From: Omphalotus guepiniiformis
Taxonomy: Eukaryota > Basidiomycota > Agaricomycetes > Agaricales > Omphalotaceae
Direction of reading: 5' to 3'
Length of the DNA: 64,000 nt
NCBI GenBank assembly: GCA_028554645.1
Contig: JAQOOI010000074.1
Location: 124,001-188,000 of the forward strand
Shown: positions 34,933 through 47,457 of the stretch, piece after piece
Layout of the letters: each line of letters starts with the position of its first letter
Numbering within the stretch: position 1 is the stretch's first letter
Notes under the pieces: model-generated
Databases searched by the model: none
What the model was told of the DNA's origin: nothing
Seen by the model: the letters and a program-made list of their open reading frames with translations, nothing else
Translations under genes and position numbers: made by a program

Positions 34933-36482
34933 TCAAGGCACCACAGTACCCTTACATGGGTCTGTTACTAATCGAACTGCATGAGCCTGTCTGAAAGGCA
35001 AAAAGAGATTCCTGTACCGCTTTGAAATCTCAACCGTGACGAAATCCTATGTCAGAGAAATAATCAGTTGACGGCTTTCGATGATAGATGATGGGGGATC
35101 AATCTATTTACCATAGTCGACACTACACCAATGTCGAAACTCGGCGAAAGATTTTCTTCTAGCTCACACCGAACTTCTCCTTCCCAAGCGATACTCTCGT
35201 TATCATTCGACGGATTGTGCTTAGAAGGTTCATCGTCCGTAACGACTGACGGCTGAGCACATGGTTTTCCTTCTCCCAGATGAAATCGAGCCGGGTGTTT
35301 TCGACCATTGGCTTGGATTACAAGTTGTCTTAAGAGGTAGACTCGAAGTGGGGGCGTTCCTGAAAAAGATGAAGGTTGACATCAGTCAGACTTCTCGGAA
35401 TATGTTTTCGAATGCCTTACTATCGTTTGTGTCTTGTTGCAATTTTTCCAGAGTTGAGCGAGGCCCACTAAGTTGTATGTAGAACGGAATGCTATCCGCC
35501 ACTCCAAACACTCCAACGGCAGGCAGGAATACCTACACAAGCACGATAAGAGCAGATGACTCATGAGACATCATTTCTTTGAAAGAGCGATAGAGACAAT
35601 CCCTTACCTGACACGAAACCGGCGCGAGGTTGGATTTAGGTTGGGGAACGATCCCGTAAGTGAAAGCACGCCATTCCTCAGGACAAGCCTTGATCTTTGA
35701 GAACGATAACCGCTGTGGAATTGGTCGAGGAGGTCGTGAGCGAGGTAAATACTCGAATTCGACGTGAATACTTCTTGATCAAGTATCCGTTATTAATGGG
35801 TTTCTGATTCGAATCAGAGGAGGTGCACTTACTTATGGCTCTTGCCTAGGAACGCAGCGCGGGCTGATCGGATTTTCGATGTGATAGCTTTGAGGGAGTA
35901 GGTGCATTTCACATATTGAGCACCAGTAGTACCGTCTCCTGGGAGCAAGATATAGTAGGATGGTGGCAAGAGATATTCATTGCTTTTCTGAATGAACGTT
36001 GGCAATGTAATATTGAATGGAAGCGACGCCGGACAGCCGCCACCACTATTCGAGGCGTCACTGTTGAACAACGTATACGACTCATTTACAATATCGACAG
36101 AGATGTAGCCCTGGGTAGTCGACAATACTTCCAGGTGACCTATAATCTGGATCATATCAATGATGACTCGACTTCAAAGTTCAGTGTGTAGCAAGAAGAA
36201 TCATACCTGGATCGTAACGTCCGAGAGAAATTCGGACCCATCTAAAACAAGCGTGCCAGATATATTGGCTCGCCTTCCATAGACAGGGCGTTGTGCCCCA
36301 TCTTCTTGATCATTTAACACGATAGTGATGCCTCTGTGTTTCTGAACAAAGATGCCAGTGGGACGTGAGCCAGAGTCTGTCGTTCTATCCCGATACAAAA
36401 TTCTCTGTTCGTCCTGACCAGGTTCATAGGAATAGATAGGCGTGGGCGAAGAAGAGGTGTACGAGGGTGGCGAAGTTTCCAT
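34933..36482 (-). CDS. arrestin-like N- and C-domain protein (basidiomycete type)
   Basis: Expected to be an adaptor of endocytosis or ubiquitin ligases. Exons (minus) 36482-36207, 36146-35833, 35773-35608, 35532-35421, 35359-35112 and 35046-34933 join in phase to 409 aa. The N-terminus has the mushroom-type sequence PPSYTSSSPTPIYSYEPG, then GIFVQKHRGITIVLNDQEDG and GRRANISGTLVL. The arrestin N-domain sandwich continues with CPASLPFNITLPTFIQKSNE and LPPSYYILLPG. The second domain begins near VADSIPFYIQLSG and ends in IRLVTD-like VRLVTDPCKG. The PPSY at the N-terminus could serve as a WW-domain ligand for a Nedd4/Rsp5-type ligase. The function is by family only. Confidence 0.85.
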
Positions 36483-37837
36483 GTTCTGCGAGGAGGGAAT
36501 GGGTCTGAGAAGGAGTCAGTATATATTGACAGTTTAAGTTGAACGAGTCATAATCTCCAGGAGATGGCACAAATGGCTTTATACTACTTTCAGACGTTTT
36601 TTAGAGAACGATGATCCAACGAGTCATTTAAGCCTTCCAGAACAGTTAGAACTTCGGTATCAAGCCAGAGTGCTGCGTCCAGAGATATCCGTGCTTGTTT
36701 CAGCTTTAAACATCGAGCTCAAGTCACTGCGCGTGTGCGGAAAATGACACCGGGTTCTGATAAGTATCTATCTCGCACCAATAGAAGTTTGTGATGGAAT
36801 GATTAGACTGAGCATTCGAGTCAAATTGAAAGACGTTCAGCCACTAATACAATAGAATGTATGGGCGTCATGGCACAAATTTCAAAACGAAGTTCCTATC
36901 CATAGAGACAGACGAGGGAGGCTCATGGCTTTGAGACAGTCAGGTGAGCGCTTGAAGTATGACGGTCCCAGCCGGGACCAGACGATCCACCTCAAAAAAA
37001 GGCGTAGGAGAACAGAGTAACTGTGAGAACTGACACGTTGAACACTTGACGTGTCAGTACTCAACAATAATATGAGCCCAAACTCAGAGCCCAAACTCAA
37101 CCCTGAAACGACTTGATATGATTTCATCTTGAAATTTCGCGCTATACAATACTGCGGAGGTACGCTCACAATTAACAGACAGGAACTGTTTTCATGCAAT
37201 TGCTCACCTTATCTGCTTTGAGTTTCCCACTAGATGTGTCTGAGTGAATTGAGAGCATGGATTTCCGACCGAGATTGAAGAAGACGGTCGTGTACGCTGC
37301 TACTACTACAGCTTTTCGTGCTTCCATATTATCCTCAGCTTGCAGAATTATCATGAACTTCGAAATGCTGTTCAAACGAAGTGAGTCCGCGAGAATAGGT
37401 GTTCATTTCAATAGAGTTGAAGTAAGACGAAAACGGAGAATTGAAGTGGAAACGGGAAAACGGATAGATTATTGTTAAAGAAGTGCTGCAGTGGACTGAC
37501 CCTGGCTGACCGTGAGTGAGTCAAAGCCCCAAACAAAGCCCGGTCAAAGCGGAAATTTCTTGTGATTCCAAACCAGATCCAAACAAACTACATATGTAGG
37601 CCTGCCCTCAACTATCCACCAGTGGCAGTATCTTTGCGGCGGAATGTGACTGTCGATCTTCAGGGGGTCTCATGTCTTGGGGTCTTATTTTTCAAATACG
37701 AGGGCTACGAGGGCGACCATCTTATCCCGCTCAAGCTGTGCATATCACCTCGCAATTGAACATCTAAAAGGACCCACATATTTAATCTACCGCAAGTAGA
37801 TTCGTTAACAGGTGTCGAACGCTTGCAAACGATCATC
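36483..37837. other. divergent intergenic region
   Basis: About 1.35 kb between the arrestin-like and DUF4139 genes. A possible short minus-strand exon around 37210-37330 (MEARKAVVVAAYTTVFF) with a GTGAGC donor was seen but has no partner I trust. Confidence 0.45.
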
Positions 37838-40002
37838 ATGGCTTCACAATCCGACGAACCTCCTGTGTTTGAGCCAAATACTATCCAACTCGATGCCGAT
37901 ACCTGCAGCAAGATACAAAGCGTGAGCGTGTACTCAAGTCAAGCTGAAGTCACTCGTCTATTCAAGCTCGATGTGGAACCTGGTCATAGTCAAGTCCACA
38001 TTGATGGACTGCCAACATTCATGGATGCGCAATCCCTTAGGTGGGTACCATTGCAAAACTTAGTAATGGAAATCTGAGCTCATTTGTTTCGCTTTGCGAC
38101 AGGGTTGAAGGAAGAGGATCAGCGACCATTCATGATGTTAACATTTCCACGACGCCAACTACATCTTCTAACTCTGCAAAGCTTGAGGAGCTTTTGTCAA
38201 AGAAAGACCATCTTGAAAAGTCACTCGACCGGACGAAAAAATCTCTTGCATCCCTTCAGACCTTTCTGGGTACATTGAGCATCCAGCATGTTGGTCCTGG
38301 TCGACTTGATTCTGTCATGGATGAGTACGAGGCTACTGCGGAGAAATTGGATAATAGGTTGCTGGTCAAAGAAGCTGAAATGAAAACTCTGGAAGAAGAA
38401 ATCAAGAACGTGCGCGAGGCCTCATCCTCCAACAAGCCGCGCGCCTCTATTGGTGTCTATGCAGAGGAAGCGACTGATATTGAGCTTGTGCTGAAATATG
38501 GTTCGTGGGTCACCACACATTTTTGCCTCGCTGTCATACTTACCCCTTTTTTCTGTTATAGCCGTCTCTGATGCAACTTGGAGACCTTCTTACGACATTC
38601 GTGTCAATATGGGAGATTCAGCGACCTCGGTCACATTGATCTACAAAGCCATCATACGACAAAATACTGGCGAGGTTGGTTGCGATTCTGTAATGCTGTC
38701 CTCTTTCTAATACACAGGTCCCGGGCGCAGTCATGGATGAACGTACCTCTCACTCTAGAAACAGCCTCCCCTACGTACGGTGTCAAACTTCCTTCACTCG
38801 CGAATTGGACTCTTTCAGTTTACGAGCCGCGATACCCGATGCTGAGAGCACAGGCTCCTGGACAATCATTCGGTCGCGTGGCGCAACGCAAATCCATGAA
38901 AATGAATATTGAAGCAGAGGAGGACTCGGAGAAGGGCCTGGAATGCGACTCTGCCAAATCTCCTTTCTCAACCTTGTCAGCTTTTGTATCTTCTAAACCT
39001 AACCTCAACGGGACAGCAACGTTTAGAGTTCCGGGAATGGCCTCCATCCCCTCCAATAGCGGAGATCGTACCTTCACAATTACAACGCTCGAAGTGGATG
39101 CAGTTATGACATATGAGGCTGTGCCAAAGATGGATCCCACAAGAGTGGCATTGAAAGTGCGTCTCTTACAGTTCAAGTCTTATATGCGCTCATCTTTTTG
39201 GTAAGGCGAAGATCTTGAATGCTTCAGAATTTACTTTGCTGTCGGGGCAAGCGAACGTCTATCAAGACGGTAGTTTCATTGCCAAGTCCGACGTACCTGC
39301 TGTCAGTCCCAATGAGACTTTTGAGTGTCCACTAGGGCAAGTATCTCTGTCTTCCACAAATGAATGCCTTTTGATCTCATACGTGTTTGTATTTACAGGC
39401 TCGACCCGTCCATCCGAATCACTTATCACCCTCTCTCCAAGAAGAAATCTACATCCGGATTCTCACTATACTCTAGCAAGTCAACCAACTACGTGTACAC
39501 GCAGCGGTTGATGGTGCACAACACCAAGTCTTTCGCTATTCCGCTCCTCAAAATTATCGATCAGATACCAGTGTCGGAGGATGAGCGAATCATAGTGAAG
39601 CTTATTGTCCCGGCACTGAAGATTCCCTCGGCGAGCTCCGGTTCTGGTCCTGATAGCGCCACAGGAGACGTGAGCGGCGGAGGAACGACGTCTATGGTTA
39701 AAGATTACAACAGTTCTACCATGAAGCGACTGAGTCTTCTGAGTGTAGGAACGTCATCGTCTACGATTTTACCTGCATCGCCAGTGGCTGGAATTTCCAC
39801 AGCTGGACCTGGTTCGGTGAAAGTTTCGAATGGCGTTGTCGCGCAGTGGAATGGTGCAGAAGTCCCGGAAGTCGATTTGGACGCACTGGGGAAAGATGGA
39901 AAGATGAACTGGCTTTGCGAGGTGCCAGCTCAGAGTAAGATTAATCTGGTCTTACAGTGGGAGGTTTCTGTTCCCGTGAAAACTCATGTTGTAGGGCTTT
40001 AG
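37838..40002 (+). CDS. DUF4140/DUF4139 'mucoidy inhibitor A'-like protein
   Basis: Exons 37838-38040, 38103-38500, 38562-38674, 38731-39156, 39206-39336 and 39399-40002 give 624 aa. The N-terminal domain (SVSVYSSQAEVTRLF, VHIDGLP) is DUF4140. It is followed by a coiled coil (EELLSKKDHLEKSLDRTKKS...) and the DUF4139 beta-rich region (DATWRPSYDIRVNMG, PLTLETASPTYGVKLP, NYVYTQRLMVHNTKS, WLCEVPAQSKINLVLQWEVS). There is no signal peptide or membrane segment. The family is widespread in bacteria and fungi; its biochemical role is unknown. The fifth intron (39337-39398) uses a GC donor (GG|GCAAGT) and a normal AG acceptor; no GT donor would keep the frame. Confidence 0.88.
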
Positions 40003-40184
40003 ACTTGTGTACGCTGTTTGGGCAGTTTATTCGTGATAGCGATATGTAACTTCGAAATATTGACTATTCTCAAAATTGCCAGATTTGTACCGATTTTGGA
40101 GGTCAAAGCTATGTTTGAGTGATTTGTAAGCGTAATATCCTTCATTCCAAACACGAACAATCCCCTGAGCTCTCAGCTACCGCC

Positions 40185-41368
40185 ATGCTCAGCCTACTCT
40201 CTCTGAGCTTCATTCTCTCGGTTATCCAACTTTCTTTGGGTGTAAACGTTTACTTGTACCCGCAGCAAACGTCTTTGCAGCCTATACTTTCGCCAGACGA
40301 TGCAAGCTTAGCGTTGTCACATCACTTGGGGCTCGAAATATTCGAATCTCTTCAGGATTCGACACTCAAACACACCTATGATAACGAGCAGTCTGTTTTC
40401 GTAGGAGAGGGTCAGAAAGACGCCTTGATACTGACTGTAGAAGACGTCGATGCTCGATGTATGTTTTCGCTATGTTCTCGTGTTCTTTGGTCCTAATGAA
40501 AATGATATACTAGCTGTCCTACCAACCTCCTTGCGCCCTTCATTCAAGCTGTCTATTCCATCATCAACAACTGTATCCTCTCTTTCCTCAGTATTATCTA
40601 CATATCTCCATCGTGCTCGACACGTTTATTCTTCGATCTATGACTCTGTTTCGGTTGACTGGCACGCCTCAGAGATCCCTTCGTTACAATCGTTTTTACG
40701 GAACGCACATGACACCACCTTCGCCGCCCTGGACTTGTCGGGTCTAGCCAGTCTCCGTAAGGAATATGGTTCAGGTAGTGCAGAATACACAGCTGCCACG
40801 GATGCCGTTCGAACTTTCCTCCAGAAAGCTGTCAACGAAGGCAAACTGAAGATTGCGATTCTCACTTATTCGCCTCATGCTGCTGCCCATAACAAACGTC
40901 AAACCAGTGTGTTCCAGTCACAAGCTCCTTTTCCTAGTCAGGCGCCCCCACAGCAGCCTATTGGTTCGGTGTCTACGTGCTTCGAGAGCGAAGACGCCTG
41001 CACTAACGGCACTTCGACCTGTTCTGGCAGGGGTCAGTGTGTCGAGGCAACTAAATCTGGAAAAACTTGCTTCGTTTGTGCTTGTTCTGCTACGAAGACA
41101 GGAGAAGGCAATAAAGTCAGGACCGAGACCTGGGTCGGTGAAAGCTGTGAAAGGAAGGACGTCAGCGGGTCAGTTGTTATCTTTTTTGAACTTTCGTATA
41201 TAGATGCTGAGTTGCTTCGTACTTTGTAGACCTTTCGTCCTTTTCACTGGGACTGCATTGGTGATGATTGTGTTGGCTATTGGTTCCGTGTCGCTTCTGT
41301 ATAATGTCGGAGAGCAGAAGCTGCCGCCTACACTGACGGGAACGGCTGTTAATGCTAAAAGAGAGTAA
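40185..41368 (+). CDS. Vps3844-like type I membrane protein (vacuolar sorting/ER)
   Basis: Exons 40185-40458, 40514-41168 and 41230-41368 give 355 aa. It has a signal peptide (MLSLLSLSFILSVIQLSLG), a luminal domain, then a six-cysteine EGF-like module: STCFESEDACTNGTSTCSGR, GQCVE, CFVCAC, and WVGESCERKDVSG. Then comes one membrane span (VLFTGTALVMIVLAIGSVSL) and a short tail. This order is that of fungal Vps3844 C-terminal-domain proteins, associated with ER/vacuolar sorting. The start is the first in-frame ATG that yields the signal peptide. The 3' two thirds of this gene are duplicated in inverted orientation at 49.9-50.8 kb. Confidence 0.85.
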
Positions 41369-42262
41369 GGAGTGCTTACTGGAAGAATCGTTACCACGAA
41401 GGAACGCGTAGGGCTGGATTTTTTTGTACGAGCCGTCATAATACTCATAATATTAATAAATGATGACTTGGTCACTCCACGAATAGTTCACTCGGTTATA
41501 TGGCGAGCCCAGTTCTTTGACACAATTCATTCTGAATTATTCGAATTGGGAATAGCGTGCTGTTTGCTCGCATCACTACATGCGTTCCAGAGGCTGGTAT
41601 TGGCGGAACATCCTGATTCACACGTGAGATTCTTATTACTTTGCCCGAGCTACAACTACATGCAGCTCAGCTTTATGGAGTTTTCGTGCATGTCAGAACT
41701 TTTAGGCACACCAGTTCACCGTTCTGATAATTAAGGGGGCCCCTAACTACCGGCAAGCCCTTTCCACCTATACGCCTGCAAGGTCAACTCCGATCTTCAT
41801 CCCTCTTGTCATTACTGCGACATCGGGGTCTATCGACTGCGGTGAGTAGTATAGGCTGCCAACATAACGGGGGGTTTTAAACTAACACGAAAAGGATGAT
41901 TCATGAATCATATGCTTGCTTGTTTGTAGATTCCCGTCCGCCACATAGCTCAGGTACTAGCGGTGGGGCTGGCGCAAGTCACGATGAGTCTGACCTTGCC
42001 TATCATCATTGTTTTTCAACCTGGCACCTCTGACTGATGCCTAGGGCAAGGCTAGTAGTATCACTACCCTCCAGCCTTTTGACAAGTCTGCGAGAGCCAA
42101 GTTTGTCGATCTAGCAAATAATCAGAGGGTACAGTAATCTGAAATCAATTAGCTCACAACTTCAATTTACTCAAAACAGAACAACGGGTCCGAAAATATC
42201 GAGTACTGTATACGGAACGGCGGCCCTTGCGAACTCAAAAAGCCTCGCGGAATGAAATTCTG
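40490..42262. repeat. inverted duplication, arm 1 (intact gene copy)
   Basis: From inside intron 1 of the Vps3844-like gene to about 42262, this sequence recurs in reverse orientation at about 49068-50815. Matching landmarks include the EGF-like exon, ggttatatggcgagccc, actaccggcaagcccttt and the ggcggcccttgcgaactc block. I judge similarity at roughly 80-90% by eye, with small indels. The non-coding 0.9 kb downstream of the stop is included. Confidence 0.85.
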
Positions 42263-45200
42263 TAAGTTCCAACTCGAGGCGTCACTGAGGCTTGCAGTGA
42301 AAAAGTACAAAGGCTTTGACCCAGAGAATTATTGATAAGTACACATTTGAGAATACGGTTTTGATAATGTGATACTCAAGTACATTTTACGCCTGCCTAT
42401 GTTGCGCCGACGCAGAGACGTTGCTCATCGCAGACGAGGAAACGACCGGTCAGTGAACAGGAACGACGAGGTTTGAACGGGTACCATGTTCAAGTAGCTC
42501 AGGTAGGATACGGTGTCTGGGACCAGAAATTACGATACAGTCATTATTGTGTCTTAGCGAAGCAAAAGCGAAAAACATACTGTCGGGCCATCCAACTTCA
42601 GAACTCAAACGTCTCCGACCACGCGAAAAGTCGCCGAACTTACGCATTGTGTGTTATGATGATGCGATAGGGCGAGAGCGTGTTCGTTGTTGTACAGATA
42701 TGATTTAGTTATCTGGCTCGCGAACTGAGCAATGTAAAATCGAAAGGGGGGCAAAAGAGATATGAGTACCTTGAGCCTGAGTTGACATTCATATAGTCCG
42801 CTAACACCTTCGCTTCTGCCCATCTCTTCGTTCGAGGGGTAAGAATTACGGTCGAGCCGAACATTTGAATGACTAGCATCTCATATGCGTCGTGATAATG
42901 CCTAGAACCACAATTAACCATTATGCGATGCATTGAAGTGTGAAGCAAGACATACTGCAAGGCAATTTCATCCTCTCCTCTGAACTCTGCGAAATAATCT
43001 ATATCTCACTGTCCATCTCTCAGGCCTCAGGCCTCAGGTCGTAGTGGACGAGAAATACCTACACTCCCCAGCGGGTTCGGATTCGGATTATTGCTTAAAA
43101 TTGTCGATTCCGTTTGCGTCTCGCTTGGGATGTGAGGTATAGTACTCTAATGCTGACTCGTGTAAGGCTTGCTGCAACCTAGGATTACGACATGAACGAG
43201 ATTCGAGCTCATCAAACTCAATACTTATCTGACTTCTAGGCGCATGATATCATACAGCTGGCGAGACTTCCAAGACTTCAAGACTTCAAGCTAAGGACCC
43301 TCGATTAATGGCGAACACTGAGCGTTGAAGGCTAGTACGTACGAGGGAACTATCATTCCTTCCACCAAAAAAAACCAAGTGCCGGGGCCAAGACCCAGTC
43401 TTCCTTTCAGCGTTCTGTTCTGTTCAAGCTAAAGCTAAGTCTGTTTGCCTGCCTCCCAATGCCTGCCTGCCTGGGGCGTATAAGAACGTAAAGCAAAAAG
43501 CTTTCAAGGGGCCTGACAATGCAGGATAATTCCATTGAACCCATTCTGCCTTTTCATTCGATTGACCAAGTCAAAAACCCTACTTCAAGTTGTGCAGTAA
43601 CAGCTTGTCAATGTATGATCTGGATCCTTGGATAGTACGGTGTGTTGTTCGCAGGATGGGCTTCTACCCCAGGAGCCCCATTGATAAGTCTGCGGTATGA
43701 GGTAAGGGTTCAAGTTCTTCACGGACAGCGGAATTCGTACCGCACCAGCGCCATCGACACCATAGACGTGCGTCGTTGTTATTTCGAGTTATCAAAACCG
43801 TGGATGTTGATGCAATGTCCGACGATCATGACCGGGATATGCCCTGATATGCCAGTGAAGAAGGCGGTTTAGTTGGTTCTTCCGTTGATACCTATACATA
43901 CACACGATTCCAATAATACATTCTCATTATCGCGGGAGAAGAAATGCAGACAAGGCAAGGCGCTTCGCGAACGTTAATGAGGACCGACCGGATGAGAGGA
44001 CCGGGTGATATACAAGTGATATATCTGAATCACATCCCGCTACTGTATGTATGAATCGTATGTCAGATATATAGGTATAGCGCTTCTTTCAATCGATAAC
44101 TTACCGCCTGCATACTACGCCACACCGCCACCCCCCGCAATCGCAACCTTTTTCGCCCTTTCGTCCTTTCTTATCTTTGTTCTCGGAGGCTTTTCAAACG
44201 TGTTGGAGGTGGATATATAGACAATATAACTTGGGTGGCGAAACATGAACATAAAAACGCCACCAAGTCGAGTGTCAGTATAACAGTCTGATTCCGAGTT
44301 TCAAGTGGGCGCATGTACGCACGTATTCACATATAGAAACGACATTCCTATATCTTTCCAGTGCCACTAAAGTTCCGATAACACGCAAACAGTGACACGT
44401 TGAATTTCGTATCAGAGCTGTGTAGAGGTAGAGCCTATAGATGGTTATATATGAGGTTACATACATACATTATCAAGCACCGTTTCAGACTTGAACTGTT
44501 TCGTTTTGCTGTAACGCAAAAAAAGTACATGTCCATAGTCCATGTCAGGCAAATCTTATACTCTAAAGGTTATGTCCTTATACTTACCTCTATCACCCCC
44601 CTAGGAGAGCCACAGTCATGCTTTGACGACATGTTCTGTGGCGGAATCAGGCTTGAGTTGAGTCGAGCGCTTCAGCTACTCTCCTCGGGATTTCGATAAT
44701 CGCGATGGTCGTTGCCAACGAATACCGCTCCCCCTCTCTTCTTCCCGCTGGACCAAGTTCGATCGTCTCATCTCACCTCACTTTAAAGACGATCCTTCTT
44801 CCATTTTCCATTCCATTTGACATGTCACCCATTGTTCATTCGTTCATTCTATGCATGTTTCGTTCCATCAGCCTATGTACAGTAGATAAGAACGAAGAAG
44901 TTAAACAACGTAACGTACCCATCCTCCCCAAATAGAATAGAACAGAGTAGAATAGAATACTTCCGGGAAACATTGACGAGTGATCGACGAGAAGAGAACG
45001 AGCGTCAGCCTGATAAGCCTACTAGGGATGGAGATATTCATACGAGGAATTTCGGAAAGAAAGTGGATGGGCCACCATTGGTGCCGGTGCGCATAGTGCT
45101 GACTCGGAGTCCAGAGCATCCGGATTCATATTCAACCGTTGAGGAAAACTATGTATAGCCTGAGCTAATACTGTAGTATGCGAGGCATTGCCCGGGCAAA

Positions 45201-47457
45201 GGTCGGTTTAGGAATGAGTTCAATGCGGCTCTTGAAGGCAGCTCGTATGCGTAAGGGATTGCGGCTACTATGTGGCGTCTTTGAATCAAGTTGGTGGGCA
45301 CTGGGCGGTACGAAGTCACAAGTGTTGGTTTAGCGCGTCGGTTCACCAGCGGGCGGGCCGACCATACGCGCCCGGTCATGTGATACATGTAACATATTAT
45401 TATTAGCGCTGCAAATTTTTGAAATTGAAATCGGATTGAACCTCCTCATGAACCTCCTCATGAACAACAACAAAACCTGAAATTTTCCCGGCTCGTTTTT
45501 CAACTGTGCTGCGTGCAAGCCCAAGCTTTACATGCTGTAGTACATGTGCGCATTTTCGTGGATTTTTTTCAGCAACTAATTTACTTATATGAGCTAATTA
45601 AATACTATCTGTCCAACAGCTAAAACCTCATGGAGTTCCTCCAACTTGCGATTCTTTACGAAGTTTCGTTTCGGGGCCATACAGAACACCTCCGTATGTA
45701 CTGCTAGGGCACGGTACTGGCACGGTACTGAAAACAGAGCGGATACACTTCGCAAGCGTCACACGGGTGCAGTTGAGGGTTCTTTCTCCAAGCCCAAATT
45801 CGCGTACTGTATGTGCATACTAATGTCAAACCAAAAACCCTTTTTCTTTTTCCCATGTTAGCATTTCGGCTTGGATATTGTGAACCCGGCTGATAACAAT
45901 CGCCTGGGGTGGGGTGCCGTCGCCTGAACTAGGCTATAGGCTGCTATAGGGTAGGGGTCTTAAAGGGTCCTTTCGTACCTCCCTTCCCTTCCCCAGTTCC
46001 CATCCCATTCCATGCCCGGATTGTCGAGAAGAACGTCTTTTTGAGTGGCGTCATCGTGTGCATGTAGGTATGATGTAAATTTTGAGGGGAAGAAACGACA
46101 AGGGGGAGAAAGGACAGGGCCTAGGCTGCTTGAGCATGGTTCTTTTCGTGGTCCCTGTTTCGTTGTGCCGTTGTACAGATGTTAATGTGCAAAGAAAACA
46201 ACTCATCCTCGGCTCGCTAATGAAGCAGACTTATAAGCACCTTCGCGTTTTCTGCTTCCGTTAATACTTGTTATGAATCTGTGATTTGTTCACTAGTTTC
46301 AGACCCTGCGTATATCTCGATATCACGGTCGAAGCTGTTTTGTCTCTCTCACCACAGAAGAGTCACCATTCCCATGGTATCATATTCGAAGAAGAAGAAT
46401 TCGAAGGAAGGGTATGGTCCTGTCTGTTGAAAAAGCTGTACCATAGGTGATTCTGGCGGCTAGTTCCGGATGCATAAGTAAGTGTTGTCCAACCTTCTGT
46501 TTAAAGTACAAATTTCGTCTAATGAATATGAACGCGCGATATTCCTGAAATTAAATATTTCTTCTACGTACGACAGATGGACTGCTCATCGTATGTCATG
46601 GGAAAAAGCCAAAGAAGGTTTCCCTTGGTAGCAGGCACGCGCTAAAAGTAACCAGAGAGCCGGCCGCAAGTGAGTGTGCCATTTGTTCGGTTCAGTTGTC
46701 CCTCAGTGAGCTAAGCATTCGAGCCGAGCTGACATGGAAGAAATCAATTCATCCACGGATATATCTACACGGCTGCTGTCCCTTTCAACTGTGTGGCGTC
46801 AGAATAACTGCATTTGGGATGAACTTATGATGCGGATGTAGACAAACGAGTTTTACAAAAGAGCAGCCAGCTCAGTTCTCCATCCTTGGTTCACGTCATG
46901 CTTGCGGTAGTCCAGCCAGTTCCTTCAATTCTTCTTCTTGACGACAAAAAAGAAAAAAGAAAAAAAAGTTGTACTAACCTTTCTTTGACATGTGAAGTAC
47001 ATAACATAACGAAACGAAATTCTCATCCTTCATGATCCCCACGTCCTCCCCCCGATTCCGTCCAGCTGGAGGGAGAGGGTGCGACTTACCGGCATAATCC
47101 AGATCTTCCCACTCTCCTCTTTCCTCCACTCAGTCTCTAAAACTTTATTTGTTCTTCATCTAAGGACTATCTAGGATCGATCCTTTCGACTCGGTGCCGT
47201 AAAAAATGCGTATAACTCTCTCATCAGTCACCTGCTAATTCAAGCATTGTGCCGGTAGGGCTCCCTTGATAAAGTCAAAAGTCTCCAGAACCCTTTCTCT
47301 TCCCCCCACCACCCACTTCTTCCTAATACGCTTTTACCCCTCTTCTTCATTTCCCTACCGTTTCGTCTGCATCCCCCGCGCATATACATAGCCTTGTTGA
47401 AGGGAACCCTGACTAGCGTTTGACGACGACAACTCTCTCTTTCATTCTTCGAACTCG
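42263..47457. other. 5-kb gene-free region upstream of WOPR C
   Basis: No supported gene. Short direct repeats are present: caggcctcaggcctcagg (about 43020), gacttccaagacttcaaga (about 43267), a double cctcctcatgaa near 45440, and a double ggcacggtact near 45715. An A-rich stretch lies at about 46945-46970. Long upstream regions are usual for developmental regulators, but none of this can be proven regulatory by reading. Confidence 0.5.

Noticed and set aside
36882..37375. Possible small minus-strand gene upstream of the DUF4139 gene
   Set aside because: A plausible first exon (MEARKAVVVAAYTTVFF) with a donor, but the next exon is low-quality sequence with no recognisable fold.
43300..43900. 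Direct repeats and a 76-aa ORF at 43642-43872
   Set aside because: The repeats are very short and the ORF has no features; no element boundary could be drawn.
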